This document shows positions 15,473-24,641 of a DNA stretch of 32,166 nt, piece by piece; the first letter of the stretch is position 1, and every line of letters begins with the position of its first letter. The DNA comes from an uncultured Methanobrevibacter sp. (GTDB lineage Archaea > Methanobacteriota > Methanobacteria > Methanobacteriales > Methanobacteriaceae). The notes under the pieces were generated by a model, which was given only the letters and a program-made list of their open reading frames with translations, was not told the origin of the DNA and did no database searches. Position numbers and translations under genes: made by a program. The stretch is taken from NCBI GenBank assembly GCA_900318035.1, contig ONJC01000015.1:1-32166 (forward strand), given 5' to 3'.

Positions 15473-16189
15473 TTATGCTTCGGAGTATAACAAACCAATA
15501 GCTCTATTGTAGAAGAATACAAAGTAAACTGAAAAAATACCTAATAAAATAGCACCAATGGTATTATTCATATTAGTAATTAATGCAAGGATAAATGCAA
15601 CGATTACTAAGATAACGAAAATAACAACAACAGTTGCAATTATTTTACCTACTCCTACTCTGGAAATGTCTCCAATAGCTTCTCCAATAGCTAAAGCATC
15701 ACCTAAATTATCAGTTTTTGCTAATCTACATTTTGCCATAAAGTTAGCCAAAGCAAATACGATGATTAAAATTATACTGATTATAGCAAGTATCCAGTCT
15801 CTAAGGAAAAGACCTAAAACTAAAATAATAATTGCAGGAATAACGTAATATACAATACTAACAACAATTAATTTAATAGCATTTGTAATTTGTCTTCCTA
15901 TATCTATTCCAGGACTATCAGCTCTTCTTTCAATACCATATTTTATAATGTCTAAACCATATCCTTCAATCAAGAACAGTACAAGAATAAAAACAATGAT
16001 TCCAACAATAGTCAATCCGCTAAAAGCAAATCCTGCCAAACCTTTTGAAGAGAATGAAGCTGCAGTTGAAATTAAAGTTGCACCTCCAATAATTCCTGCG
16101 ATTATAGCTAGGACTGCATATAAAACTAATGCTTTAATATTACTAAATGGATATGCTAAAGCATCTCCTATTATATCTCCTACGCCCAT
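15473..16189 (-). CDS. DUF4013 membrane protein
   Basis: About 238 residues, almost entirely hydrophobic helices. It opens with MGVGDIIGDALAYPFSNIKAL and has the DUF4013 pattern: ayPf near the start, YGLDIIKYGIE(R) after helix 3, and a FMAKCRLAKTDNLGDALAIGEAIGDI loop near 150-175. The family is common in methanogens; its function is unknown. The frame could begin at GTG 16198, but that GTG is part of the ribosome site AGGTGAT (16194-16200), so ATG 16189 is the start. It is a single-gene unit, convergent with the AIM24 gene. Confidence 0.82.
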   Translation of the reverse strand: MGVGDIIGDALAYPFSNIKALVLYAVLAIIAGIIGGATLISTAASFSSKGLAGFAFSGLTIVGIIVFILVLFLIEGYGLDIIKYGIERRADSPGIDIGRQITNAIKLIVVSIVYYVIPAIIILVLGLFLRDWILAIISIILIIVFALANFMAKCRLAKTDNLGDALAIGEAIGDISRVGVGKIIATVVVIFVILVIVAFILALITNMNNTIGAILLGIFSVYFVFFYNRAIGLLYSEA

Positions 16190-16193
16190 GTTT

Positions 16194-16200
16194 ATCACCT
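16194..16200 (-). promoter_or_regulatory. Ribosome binding site that decides the DUF4013 start
   Basis: Minus-strand AGGTGAT lies four bases before ATG 16189; the GTG inside it is not the start codon. Confidence 0.6.
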
Positions 16201-16465
16201 TTTTTTTAATTTTTTTTTTAAAATTGAAACTCGTTAGAGTTATTTTTATTTTTATTGGTCAATCAATATAAATATTGCGATAAAATTTCTTTTGTTTCGA
16301 AATCAAAATGAAAATAATGTGTTCAATTGTATAATTTCTATTCTGTATTTTTTTTAAGATTTTTGTGAGAATTAATTTAAATAATAAAAAATGAGTAGAA
16401 ATAAATTATCTTTTTATTAAAATGATATTATTTATTTCGACATTCATGAAGTTAATTTCAAAAGA

Positions 16466-17866
16466 TTATGCTTTTGCATTTTTATGTTCAATTCTTTCCT
16501 TATCATCAATATAAACGATAGTCAAAATAAGCATGACAACATGCAAAGCAAGTAGAATCAATGAGGTCTGGTTGAATGCTACAACTGAAGCGGTATTGTG
16601 GTCTATGGCTCCTCCTGCCAAAACAGCTACTATAACAACTACAATTGATGAACCGATTGCTGCAAAAATCTGCCTTAATGTATTGTTTACTGCAGTTCCA
16701 TCTTCCACCTTGTCGGACACCATGGTCAAAGTCCATGTTGTTGCAGGCATCAGAGCCAGCCCTGTACCGATTAGACGGATTGTCTGGGTTATGGCCATGA
16801 ATTCAAAAGAGGAATCCTGAGTGTAGAACATCATGGTTGCATATCCTATTATGGAAAAGATGCATCCCATAATCAGAACCTTTTTGATTCCTATTCTGTT
16901 TGTAAGCAAGGGACCTATTATGTTAAATACAATTATCATCAATCCGCCTGGAAGCATCACAGAAGCGGAAATAATTGCGGAATTGTAGGCTACACCCTGA
17001 ATGAATATGGGAATAAGTGCAGTACATCCGTTCAAACATGAAAATAGAATGCAGATGAATGTTGTGCCCACTAGGAAATACTTGTTTTTAAGTATTGACA
17101 AGTTAATCAAAGGCTTTTCCAATTTCGGTTGACGTTTTACAAAAAGTATTAACGTTATGATTCCAATGATCATCGGCAAAATTACAAGATAATGTGTAAA
17201 TCCATAATCTGCAACGTTTGTAAAACCAAGCATCACTCCTGCACATCCAATCACGGACAAAATGACAGATAAATAGTCGAGTGGATAATCTTCAGTAGGA
17301 GTATTGTCTTTTACAAAGAATATGCCTAAAACCAAAAGGATTATTGTGGCAACTGTGAAAAAAGAGAACAGTTCCCTCCATCCGTATAATGTTATGACAA
17401 ATCCTCCTATGAAAGAACCTAAAACGGGAGCTATTGCAATAACCAAACCATATAATCCCATATAAGTCTGCCATTTCTCTTCAGGAATGGTTCTCAAGAG
17501 CAAAATCTGAACATATGGCATTATGATACCATTTCCAATGGCCTGAAGAACTCTGCCAATGATTAACACTATTAATGAATTTGAAAAATAACATATGCCT
17601 GATCCTAAAAGAAATATAATTAATGAAAAGAAAAATATTGTTCTTGCACTGAATCTGCGTGATATATAAGCACTTAACGGAATCATGACTCCTACAACAA
17701 GCAAAAATACTGAATAGGACCATTGCGCCTGTGTTGATGAGACAGAAAAATCACTCATCAAGTAAACTATACCTGTTGTAATAATTGACTGGGCTATTGT
17801 TACCAGACCTGCTGCCAAGGTAAACAGAATCAATAGCCGCATCCGACTGTTTAATTTTACATTCAT
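16466..17866 (-). CDS. MFS drug exporter, DHA2 (14-helix) type
   Basis: About 466 residues with some 14 membrane helices. AYISRRFSARTIFF matches MFS motif A between helices 2 and 3. GRVLQAIGNGIIMP (helix 4, motif B) and APVLGSFIGGFVITLYGWRELF (helix 5, antiporter motif C) point to drug/proton antiport of the EmrB/QacA kind. The real substrate is unknown. GTG 17875 is also in frame, but it lies in a GTGA that more likely serves as ribosome site, so ATG 17866 is chosen. It is divergent from the first array protease, with a TATA-like TTATATATAA at 17911-17920. No regulator gene is adjacent. Confidence 0.85.
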   Translation of the reverse strand: MNVKLNSRMRLLILFTLAAGLVTIAQSIITTGIVYLMSDFSVSSTQAQWSYSVFLLVVGVMIPLSAYISRRFSARTIFFFSLIIFLLGSGICYFSNSLIVLIIGRVLQAIGNGIIMPYVQILLLRTIPEEKWQTYMGLYGLVIAIAPVLGSFIGGFVITLYGWRELFSFFTVATIILLVLGIFFVKDNTPTEDYPLDYLSVILSVIGCAGVMLGFTNVADYGFTHYLVILPMIIGIITLILFVKRQPKLEKPLINLSILKNKYFLVGTTFICILFSCLNGCTALIPIFIQGVAYNSAIISASVMLPGGLMIIVFNIIGPLLTNRIGIKKVLIMGCIFSIIGYATMMFYTQDSSFEFMAITQTIRLIGTGLALMPATTWTLTMVSDKVEDGTAVNNTLRQIFAAIGSSIVVVIVAVLAGGAIDHNTASVVAFNQTSLILLALHVVMLILTIVYIDDKERIEHKNAKA

Positions 17867-18008
17867 TTTTTTCACTAAAATTAAGTCTTGATTATACTTT
17901 GTAATGAATATTATATATAATTTATTAATTTTTTTGTTGATAAATGGTATTGTAGAATGTTACACTTTGGATATCTGTTTTTAAATCAATCAAAATATAA
18001 TATAAATG

Positions 18009-18051
18009 TTTAAATAATGATTTTCACATATATTATTTTATAGTGATAATT
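18009..18051 (+). promoter_or_regulatory. Promoter and ribosome site of array protease 1
   Basis: TTTAAATA (18009-18016) ends 36 bases before the ATG, and GTGAT (18043-18047) is the ribosome-site-like element. In array gene 4 the same GTGAT is out of frame with the ATG, so GTG is not the start in any of the four. Confidence 0.45.
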
Positions 18052-21000
18052 ATGAAAGCTTTAAAAATTATGATTGTCATGTTTATCCTAATTATGTCTG
18101 TAGGTGCTGTCTGTGCAGCAGAAAACATTACTGAGGATATTGTAGGTGATGACAGTCAGGATATTCTGGAAAGTACACAAGAACATGTCGTTGCTGTGGA
18201 CGATTCACCACAGTCCTTTTCAAAATTAAATGAAGAGATAACAAATGCGACAGGAAACTATTTGAAATTGAATGCCGACTATAAATTCAACAGTTCATCA
18301 GATAGTGAGGGCGGAATCGTTATTAGGAATGATAATTTCGTTCTCGACGGTGAAGGACATACAATTGACGCGAATAATCAGGCTAGGGCTTTTGTTATTT
18401 TGGGAACAAATGTAACGGTTAATAACCTTACAATAATCAATGCAAACTCTCAGGCAGGTAGTGCATTCATTATTCCATCAGGTGCACTAACAACAAACTA
18501 TGTAAACATTGATAACTGTACTGCTGTTCGGGGAGTAGTTTTTACAGAAAATGGTCCAAGCTATACTAATAACTATGGTAAAATCACGGATTCAACTAGT
18601 GATAGTTTTGGAGTAGTATATATAGCCAATTCTACTGCAACTCTCAATAACGTATTCATGAGCAGTTCTAAAGAATTGGCATGGGGATTTGTCTATGGCA
18701 GAGCTGGTACTACAATTACTGTTCTAAACTCCATATTTGCAAATACAACATCCCAGTATTCTACTGCAATCATGTCAGACAAATCAACAATTATTAAGAA
18801 TTCAAAATTCATCAACTTATATGCCAACTTTACTGCGGGCGCTGTTGCAATAAAAGGAATACAGGATACTGCAGTGATTGAAAATTGTACATTTGTAAAT
18901 GTTTCCTCTTCAAAAAATGGAGGAGCATTATTTATTGATACCTATGATACTGTGTTTAAACCTGTATCAATTACTAATTCCACTTTCACAGATTGTAATT
19001 CCGGATTTGGTGGAGCCATAATGGCATTAGGAGGTAATATTACCATAAAAGATTGTAATTTTACAAATAATGTTGTATTATTCGATGGTGGTGCAATATA
19101 TACATCTCATTCAATCATGACTATTTCAAATTCAATATTCGATGAAAATGGTGGATTTGGATCTGTAGTCGGACGTGATTCTTACGGTGGTGCAATTTAT
19201 GGTGATGTCTGTGAATTAAATTTATATAATTCAAAGTTAATCAACAACTTCGCACAATCCGGTTCAGCAATATACTTATATGATTCGGATTATGATATTG
19301 AAAGCAATGCATTTGACAATAATTCTGATTTAAACGGCACTTATATGGATATTTATACTGCATTTGAAAAAACAATCTATACTTTAAATAATAACAATTA
19401 CAGTAAAGATAATTCTACAAGTTTGAACAATGAATTCTATGAAACAATCGTTGACATTCCTGGAGTGCAAATAGAATTAATAAATAATACAATTGATGTT
19501 GCCACACTCCCTTCTAAATTTGATTTACGTGAATGGAGTTGGGTTACTCCTGTCAAAAGCCAGGGAAATATGCTGTCATGTTGGGCGTTTGCAACTGCAG
19601 GTGCACTAGAATCTTCAATATTAAGATATTTAGGAATTTCAATGAGTCTTTCAGAAAACAACATACAGAATATGGGACTACAATACTCCAGATACGGTTT
19701 AGACGGCATGACTGAAGCCGGAGCCATAGTTGTCGGTAGTGGTTATGCATTGGGTTGGTTTGGTGTATTTGCATCCGATTATGATGTATATGACCAACTT
19801 GGAAAAGTTTCACCAATAATCGCACCAACTTCAGCCATTCATATCCAAGACCTAATCATCATACCTCCACGTAAAAATTCAACAGACAATGACCTGTTAA
19901 AAGAGGCTATTTTAAAATATGGTGCAGTAGGAATTGCTTATTACGGTACAAATGTCCTTCCGTATGTCAATGGATCTTCACAATATGTTCCAGATAATAT
20001 TGGTCCAAACCATGGAGTTGCACTTATCGGATGGGATGACAACTATCCTAAAGAAAACTTCTATATCACACCGCCTAGTGACGGTGCATGGATTATCAAA
20101 AATAGTTGGGGAGAAACCGTTGGAGACAATGGATATTACTATATTTCCTATTATGATACCACATTTGCAACTGCGATGGAATCATATGCATTTATACTCA
20201 ACAACACTGTCCCATATAATAAAAATTACCAAGTAAATGTTATGGGCGCATTAGGCTTTTTAGACGTTTCAAACGAATACAAGAACATCTATGAAGCATT
20301 TGATGATGATTTGATTGCAGGTGTTGGAACATACTTCAATCAAAGTGGTGCGGAATACACTGTCGAAATCTATGTCAATGATGTTTTAAGACACACACAA
20401 AGCGGTATTTCCCCATATTATGGATTCCATACCATCCAACTGGACACATTTGTTCCGGTTAAAAAAGGAGATATCTTTACTGTTAAAATCAAATCAAACA
20501 ATGGTCCAGTGCATGTCCAATCAAGATTACATTATCCTGCAAACACATCATTCTACTTACAAGATGGTGAATGGAAAGATGCATCTTTGGAAAGTCAAGT
20601 CTGCGTTATAAAGGCATATACTGTTGCTGATGATTCCATAATCATTGGCAATAAGAATATTTCAGTTGACTATGATGGTGGTAAATATTTCTCCGTTAAA
20701 GTTACAACCGCAGACGGCCATGCAGTCGGTGCAGGTGCAAAAGTCACCTTCACAATCAATAAGAAAACAAAAACAGTAACAACCGACAAAAACGGAATAG
20801 CTAAGATAAAAATAACTGACATTCCTAAAAAATACACAATAACAACCAAATACAACAACAAAACCTACAAAAATACCGTTACTGTAAAACAAGTGCTTAC
20901 AGCCAGCAAGGTAACTGTCAAAAAGACAGCCAAGAAATTTACCTTGAAAGCTAAACTTAAAATCAATGGCAAATTGGTTAAAGGAAAACAGATAACATTC

Positions 21001-21162
21001 AAGTTCAATGGCAAAACCTACAAGGTGAAAACCAATTCTAAAGGTATTGCACAAAAAACATTGAACAAAAAAGTTATCAACAAACTCAAAAAAGGTAAAA
21101 CATACACTGTAAAAGTGACCTACAAAAAAGACACCATAAAAACAACCGTTAAAGTTAAGTAG
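18052..21162 (+). CDS. Array protease-adhesin 1 (papain family)
   Basis: 1036 residues. Signal peptide MKALKIMIVMFILIMSVGAVCAAEN; beta-helix about 70-455 with NxTF/GGAIY-type turns; papain-type domain about 485-715, beginning LPSKFDLREW; lectin-like domain about 720-860; and two lysine/threonine-rich Ig-like repeats to the end. Active site: Gln504, Cys510 (SCWAF), His654 (NHGVALIGW) and Asn684 (KNSWG), all present. There is no classical I29 propeptide; the beta-helix takes its place. It is the most divergent of the four array members in the signal and helix region (different codons, SCWAF rather than CWTFG). Probably exported by Sec and held at the wall by the basic C-terminal repeats. Target unknown. 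Confidence 0.88.
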   Translation: MKALKIMIVMFILIMSVGAVCAAENITEDIVGDDSQDILESTQEHVVAVDDSPQSFSKLNEEITNATGNYLKLNADYKFNSSSDSEGGIVIRNDNFVLDGEGHTIDANNQARAFVILGTNVTVNNLTIINANSQAGSAFIIPSGALTTNYVNIDNCTAVRGVVFTENGPSYTNNYGKITDSTSDSFGVVYIANSTATLNNVFMSSSKELAWGFVYGRAGTTITVLNSIFANTTSQYSTAIMSDKSTIIKNSKFINLYANFTAGAVAIKGIQDTAVIENCTFVNVSSSKNGGALFIDTYDTVFKPVSITNSTFTDCNSGFGGAIMALGGNITIKDCNFTNNVVLFDGGAIYTSHSIMTISNSIFDENGGFGSVVGRDSYGGAIYGDVCELNLYNSKLINNFAQSGSAIYLYDSDYDIESNAFDNNSDLNGTYMDIYTAFEKTIYTLNNNNYSKDNSTSLNNEFYETIVDIPGVQIELINNTIDVATLPSKFDLREWSWVTPVKSQGNMLSCWAFATAGALESSILRYLGISMSLSENNIQNMGLQYSRYGLDGMTEAGAIVVGSGYALGWFGVFASDYDVYDQLGKVSPIIAPTSAIHIQDLIIIPPRKNSTDNDLLKEAILKYGAVGIAYYGTNVLPYVNGSSQYVPDNIGPNHGVALIGWDDNYPKENFYITPPSDGAWIIKNSWGETVGDNGYYYISYYDTTFATAMESYAFILNNTVPYNKNYQVNVMGALGFLDVSNEYKNIYEAFDDDLIAGVGTYFNQSGAEYTVEIYVNDVLRHTQSGISPYYGFHTIQLDTFVPVKKGDIFTVKIKSNNGPVHVQSRLHYPANTSFYLQDGEWKDASLESQVCVIKAYTVADDSIIIGNKNISVDYDGGKYFSVKVTTADGHAVGAGAKVTFTINKKTKTVTTDKNGIAKIKITDIPKKYTITTKYNNKTYKNTVTVKQVLTASKVTVKKTAKKFTLKAKLKINGKLVKGKQITFKFNGKTYKVKTNSKGIAQKTLNKKVINKLKKGKTYTVKVTYKKDTIKTTVKVK

Positions 21163-21196
21163 ATGATTTATTATCTACTTTTCTCTTATTTTTTTT
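21159..21196 (+). terminator. Terminator of array gene 1, containing the stop codon
   Basis: GTAGATGA and TTATCTAC pair around TTTA, with one G-U pair, and a run of eight T follows (21189-21196). The TAG stop (21160-21162) lies in the left arm. Confidence 0.65.
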
Positions 21197-21317
21197 AACA
21201 ATTCATTACTTCGTTCATTTTTTCCAAACCAATTAGAATAATCATCATTAAAACTTCTCAAAACTAAATAAAAATGCTTATATATCCACTTTTAATATAT
21301 ATGGATATGTGATAATT
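21163..21317 (+). repeat. Conserved spacer module 1 with promoter of array gene 2
   Basis: This 155-base spacer is closely similar to those at 24489-24641 and 27816-27972. It holds the right arm of the terminator, a T-run, an AT-rich middle, and TTATATAT (21278-21285) ending 33 bases before ATG 21318, with GTGAT at 21309. Confidence 0.65.
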
Positions 21318-24300
21318 ATGAAAGCTTTAAAAATTTTGATTGTCATGCTTATTTTGATAATGTCGGTGGGGGCAGTCTGTGCAGCAGAAAGCATCACCGA
21401 CAATACAATAAGCAATGACAGCAAAGAAATATTACAAACGGTTCAGGGGGATATCACAACTGACGACAGTACAGATATTCTTAAAACCACACAGAATGAC
21501 ATCTACACAGCAAGTGATGATTCATTCACCAATCTGACTGATGAAATAAAAAGTAAAGATGTTGTGGATCTAACTCACAACTACAAATTCAACAATGAAA
21601 CCGATGCCAGTAGAGGAATTGTTATTGGGAAGGATAATTTTGTCCTTAACGGTAACGGCCACACAATCGATGGAAACAACCAATCAAGACTATTGGACAT
21701 TAGCGGAAAAAATATAACATTAAATGACTTGATTTTAATCAACGGTAATTTCGCGAATTGTGGTGGAATACGTGCTGTTGAATCAACACTGACATTAAAT
21801 AATGTTACTTTCATCAACAATCATGCAGACAATCAGGGAGGAGCTATAGGACTAGATACCACAACCCTTATTTGTAATAATACCAGATTTATTGATAGTT
21901 ATGCTAAAGACGGACCAACCATCCTTCTTATGGAAAGTGAAGCGAAACTTTACAATTCATACATAACATCAAAAAATTACGTTAAAGGTTCTCAAATTTT
22001 CCTGACTACTGGCACTGAAGCGTATATAGAAAACACTACTTTTGCCAATATTGTTTCATCTTATGCACCGGCATTAAATATTAAATCTGCTAAAGCTTCA
22101 ATAATCAATTCTAGATTCATTGATTTAAAAGCCAATATTACCGCAGGTGCAATTAGAACTAAAGCCGGTGGAGAACTATATATTGAAAATTGTGAATTCG
22201 AAAACGTTACTTCTTCCAAAAATGGAGGTGCCATTTTTGCAGATGTTGCTGGAGAAAATGAAAAAACAGGTAAAGTGACCATAATTGGTAGTAAATTTAA
22301 GGACACCTATTCTGAATTTGGTGGAGCATATGTCCAATTGGGCGGAGATTTAGTGTTAAAGAATACCGAATTCACAAACAATCATGCTAAATATGATGGG
22401 GGTGCAGTTTACATTTCATATACAAACACTGAAATCGATAATTGTACCTTTGATTCAAATGGCGTCAGCATTATTGAAGGATATCCGACACATGGTGCTG
22501 CAATATACAGTGACATGAGCACATTAAATATAGATGAATCTAAATTCTTCAATAATGTGGCAAGTGAAGGAAGCGCAATCTATGCATACGATAATTCATA
22601 CAGTATCAAAAATTCAATATTTGAAAACAATACAAGCCCAATCTATACTGTTTTCGATAAGGAATCTATTTTAGAAAACAATACCTGTATTAATGACGAT
22701 AATGTTTCAACAAACAATACATATTATGCAACAACAATAATCGGACAAGGCATTCAATTGGTATTACTTAACAATACCATTAGTGTCGAAAACCTTCCAA
22801 AGAAATTTGATTTGCGTGATTGGGGATGGGTTTCATCCGTTAAAAATCAAGCAGGGATGGGTGCCTGCTGGACATTCGGAATGACAGGCACACTGGAATC
22901 AGCATTGCTTAAAGCAGCAAACATCACAACTGACTTTTCAGAAAACAACATGCAGAATACCATGCTGAAATATTCAATTTATGGAAGCACTATGATTGTG
23001 GAAGGTGGAGCCAACTGTATTTCCACCGGTTATTTGTTGAGCTGGCTTGGAGCATTCACACAGGATGCGGATACCTATGATGAAGTTGGAAAAATTTCAC
23101 CAGTAGTCACAACCCAGAATGACATCCATGTTCAGGATGTGATGTTTACACCTAACAAGGAAATACCAAACGGCACACAGCTCAAATTGGCAATCATGAA
23201 CTACGGTTCCATAGATGTGGCATTTTACGGGCAATCCACATCCGAGGATGTAAATCCTTATTATAATCCAGAAACCCATGCACATTATGTTGATGAACCT
23301 ATAACACCATCTCATGCTGTTTCAATTATAGGATGGGACGATAATTATAATGCAAGCAACTTCTTAATCACCCCTCCTGGCAACGGCGCATGGATTGTCA
23401 AAAACAGCTACGGTACCGAATGGGGAGAGAATGGATTCTTCTATATTTCATATTATGATAAGACATTACTGAACAGTGAAGACGTGACAAATTATGCTAC
23501 TTCAATAATAATCGAAAATACCGAACCATACAATAAGAACTACCAATATAATCTTATATGGGACGGTGATTTCAAATCAGGCAATCAGAATGTAAGTTAT
23601 ATGAATGTATTTGAAGCATTGGATGATGATTTGATTGCTGGAGTCGGAACATACTTCGATAAGGAAGGCAACAATTATACAGTCGAAATTTATGTAAATG
23701 ACGAATTGAAATTGACCCAAACTGGAGTATCACCATACTACGGTTACCACACAATCAAGTTAAACAAATACATACCAATTAAAGAAGGTGATGTTTTCAA
23801 AGCAGTGATAACTTCACAAACTGCACCAATCGTTAACTTAACCTCTGTAAGGTCACATTACACTCAAAATATCTCATACATATCCTTCGACGGAAAATCC
23901 TGGAAAGATGCCTATGACTTAGGTTACATTGCATGTCTTAAAGCATACACTGTTGCTGATGACAGCAAAATCATCAACAACAAAAACATTGCTGTTGATT
24001 ATAATGGAGGCAAATACTTCTCCGTTAAAGTTGTAACCGCTGACGGTCATGCCGTTGGTGCAGGTGCAAAAGTCACCTTCATAATCAACAAAAAGACAAA
24101 AACAGTGAAAACCAACAAAAACGGAATAGCAAAAATAAAAATAACAGACATTCCTAAAAAATACACAATAAAAACCAAATACAACGGCAAAACCTACAAA
24201 AACACCGTTACTGTAAAACAGGTCTTGACAGCAAGCAAAGTTACCGTCAAAAAGACAGCCAAGAAATTTACCTTAAAAGCCAAACTCAAAATCAACGGCA

Positions 24301-24488
24301 AGCTCCAAAAAGGCAAAGTTATCAAATTCAAAATCAACGGCAAAACCTACAAGGTCAAAACCAATGCAAAAGGAGTTGCACAAAAGACATTAAACAAAAA
24401 TGCCTTGAAGCTCAAAAAAGGTAAAAAATACACTGTAAAAGTAACCTACCTCAAAGACACCATAAAAACAACCGTTAAAATCAAGTAG
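21318..24488 (+). CDS. Array protease-adhesin 2 (papain family)
   Basis: 1056 residues with the same domain order as array member 1: signal peptide MKALKILIVMLILIMSVGAVC, acidic linker, beta-helix about 75-460, protease about 490-730, lectin-like about 735-880, two Ig-like repeats. Active site: Cys517 (GACWTFGM), His666 (SHAVSIIGW) and Asn696 (KNSYG). The oxyanion-hole Gln is in VKNQAGMG. It has NSYG instead of NSWG, as in member 4. Its first roughly 380 coding bases are nearly identical to members 3 and 4, while the beta-helix middle is well diverged. ATG 21318 is chosen over GTG 21309 (see the promoter of member 1). Confidence 0.88.
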   Translation: MKALKILIVMLILIMSVGAVCAAESITDNTISNDSKEILQTVQGDITTDDSTDILKTTQNDIYTASDDSFTNLTDEIKSKDVVDLTHNYKFNNETDASRGIVIGKDNFVLNGNGHTIDGNNQSRLLDISGKNITLNDLILINGNFANCGGIRAVESTLTLNNVTFINNHADNQGGAIGLDTTTLICNNTRFIDSYAKDGPTILLMESEAKLYNSYITSKNYVKGSQIFLTTGTEAYIENTTFANIVSSYAPALNIKSAKASIINSRFIDLKANITAGAIRTKAGGELYIENCEFENVTSSKNGGAIFADVAGENEKTGKVTIIGSKFKDTYSEFGGAYVQLGGDLVLKNTEFTNNHAKYDGGAVYISYTNTEIDNCTFDSNGVSIIEGYPTHGAAIYSDMSTLNIDESKFFNNVASEGSAIYAYDNSYSIKNSIFENNTSPIYTVFDKESILENNTCINDDNVSTNNTYYATTIIGQGIQLVLLNNTISVENLPKKFDLRDWGWVSSVKNQAGMGACWTFGMTGTLESALLKAANITTDFSENNMQNTMLKYSIYGSTMIVEGGANCISTGYLLSWLGAFTQDADTYDEVGKISPVVTTQNDIHVQDVMFTPNKEIPNGTQLKLAIMNYGSIDVAFYGQSTSEDVNPYYNPETHAHYVDEPITPSHAVSIIGWDDNYNASNFLITPPGNGAWIVKNSYGTEWGENGFFYISYYDKTLLNSEDVTNYATSIIIENTEPYNKNYQYNLIWDGDFKSGNQNVSYMNVFEALDDDLIAGVGTYFDKEGNNYTVEIYVNDELKLTQTGVSPYYGYHTIKLNKYIPIKEGDVFKAVITSQTAPIVNLTSVRSHYTQNISYISFDGKSWKDAYDLGYIACLKAYTVADDSKIINNKNIAVDYNGGKYFSVKVVTADGHAVGAGAKVTFIINKKTKTVKTNKNGIAKIKITDIPKKYTIKTKYNGKTYKNTVTVKQVLTASKVTVKKTAKKFTLKAKLKINGKLQKGKVIKFKINGKTYKVKTNAKGVAQKTLNKNALKLKKGKKYTVKVTYLKDTIKTTVKIK

Positions 24489-24519
24489 ATAATTTTTATC
24501 TACTTTATCTTATTTTTTT
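24485..24519 (+). terminator. Terminator of array gene 2, containing the stop codon
   Basis: A perfect stem GTAGATAA-TTT-TTATCTAC (24485-24503) with the TAG stop (24486-24488) in the left arm, then a T-run at 24513-24519. Confidence 0.7.
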
Positions 24520-24641
24520 ACATTTTATTATTTCATTCATTTTTTTCCGAACAATTTAGAATAACTGTCATTAAAACTTCTTAAAACTAAATAAGCATGC
24601 TTATATATCAACTTTTCACATATATTTAATATGTGATAACT
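24489..24641 (+). repeat. Conserved spacer module 2 with promoter of array gene 3
   Basis: The second copy of the spacer (153 bases). TTATATAT (24601-24608) ends 34 bases before ATG 24642; GTGAT is at 24633. Confidence 0.65.

Noticed and set aside
18043..18051. GTG starts nine bases upstream for array genes 1-3
   Set aside because: The GTG belongs to a GTGAT ribosome-site-like element; in gene 4 the same element is out of frame, so the shared start is ATG of MKALK.
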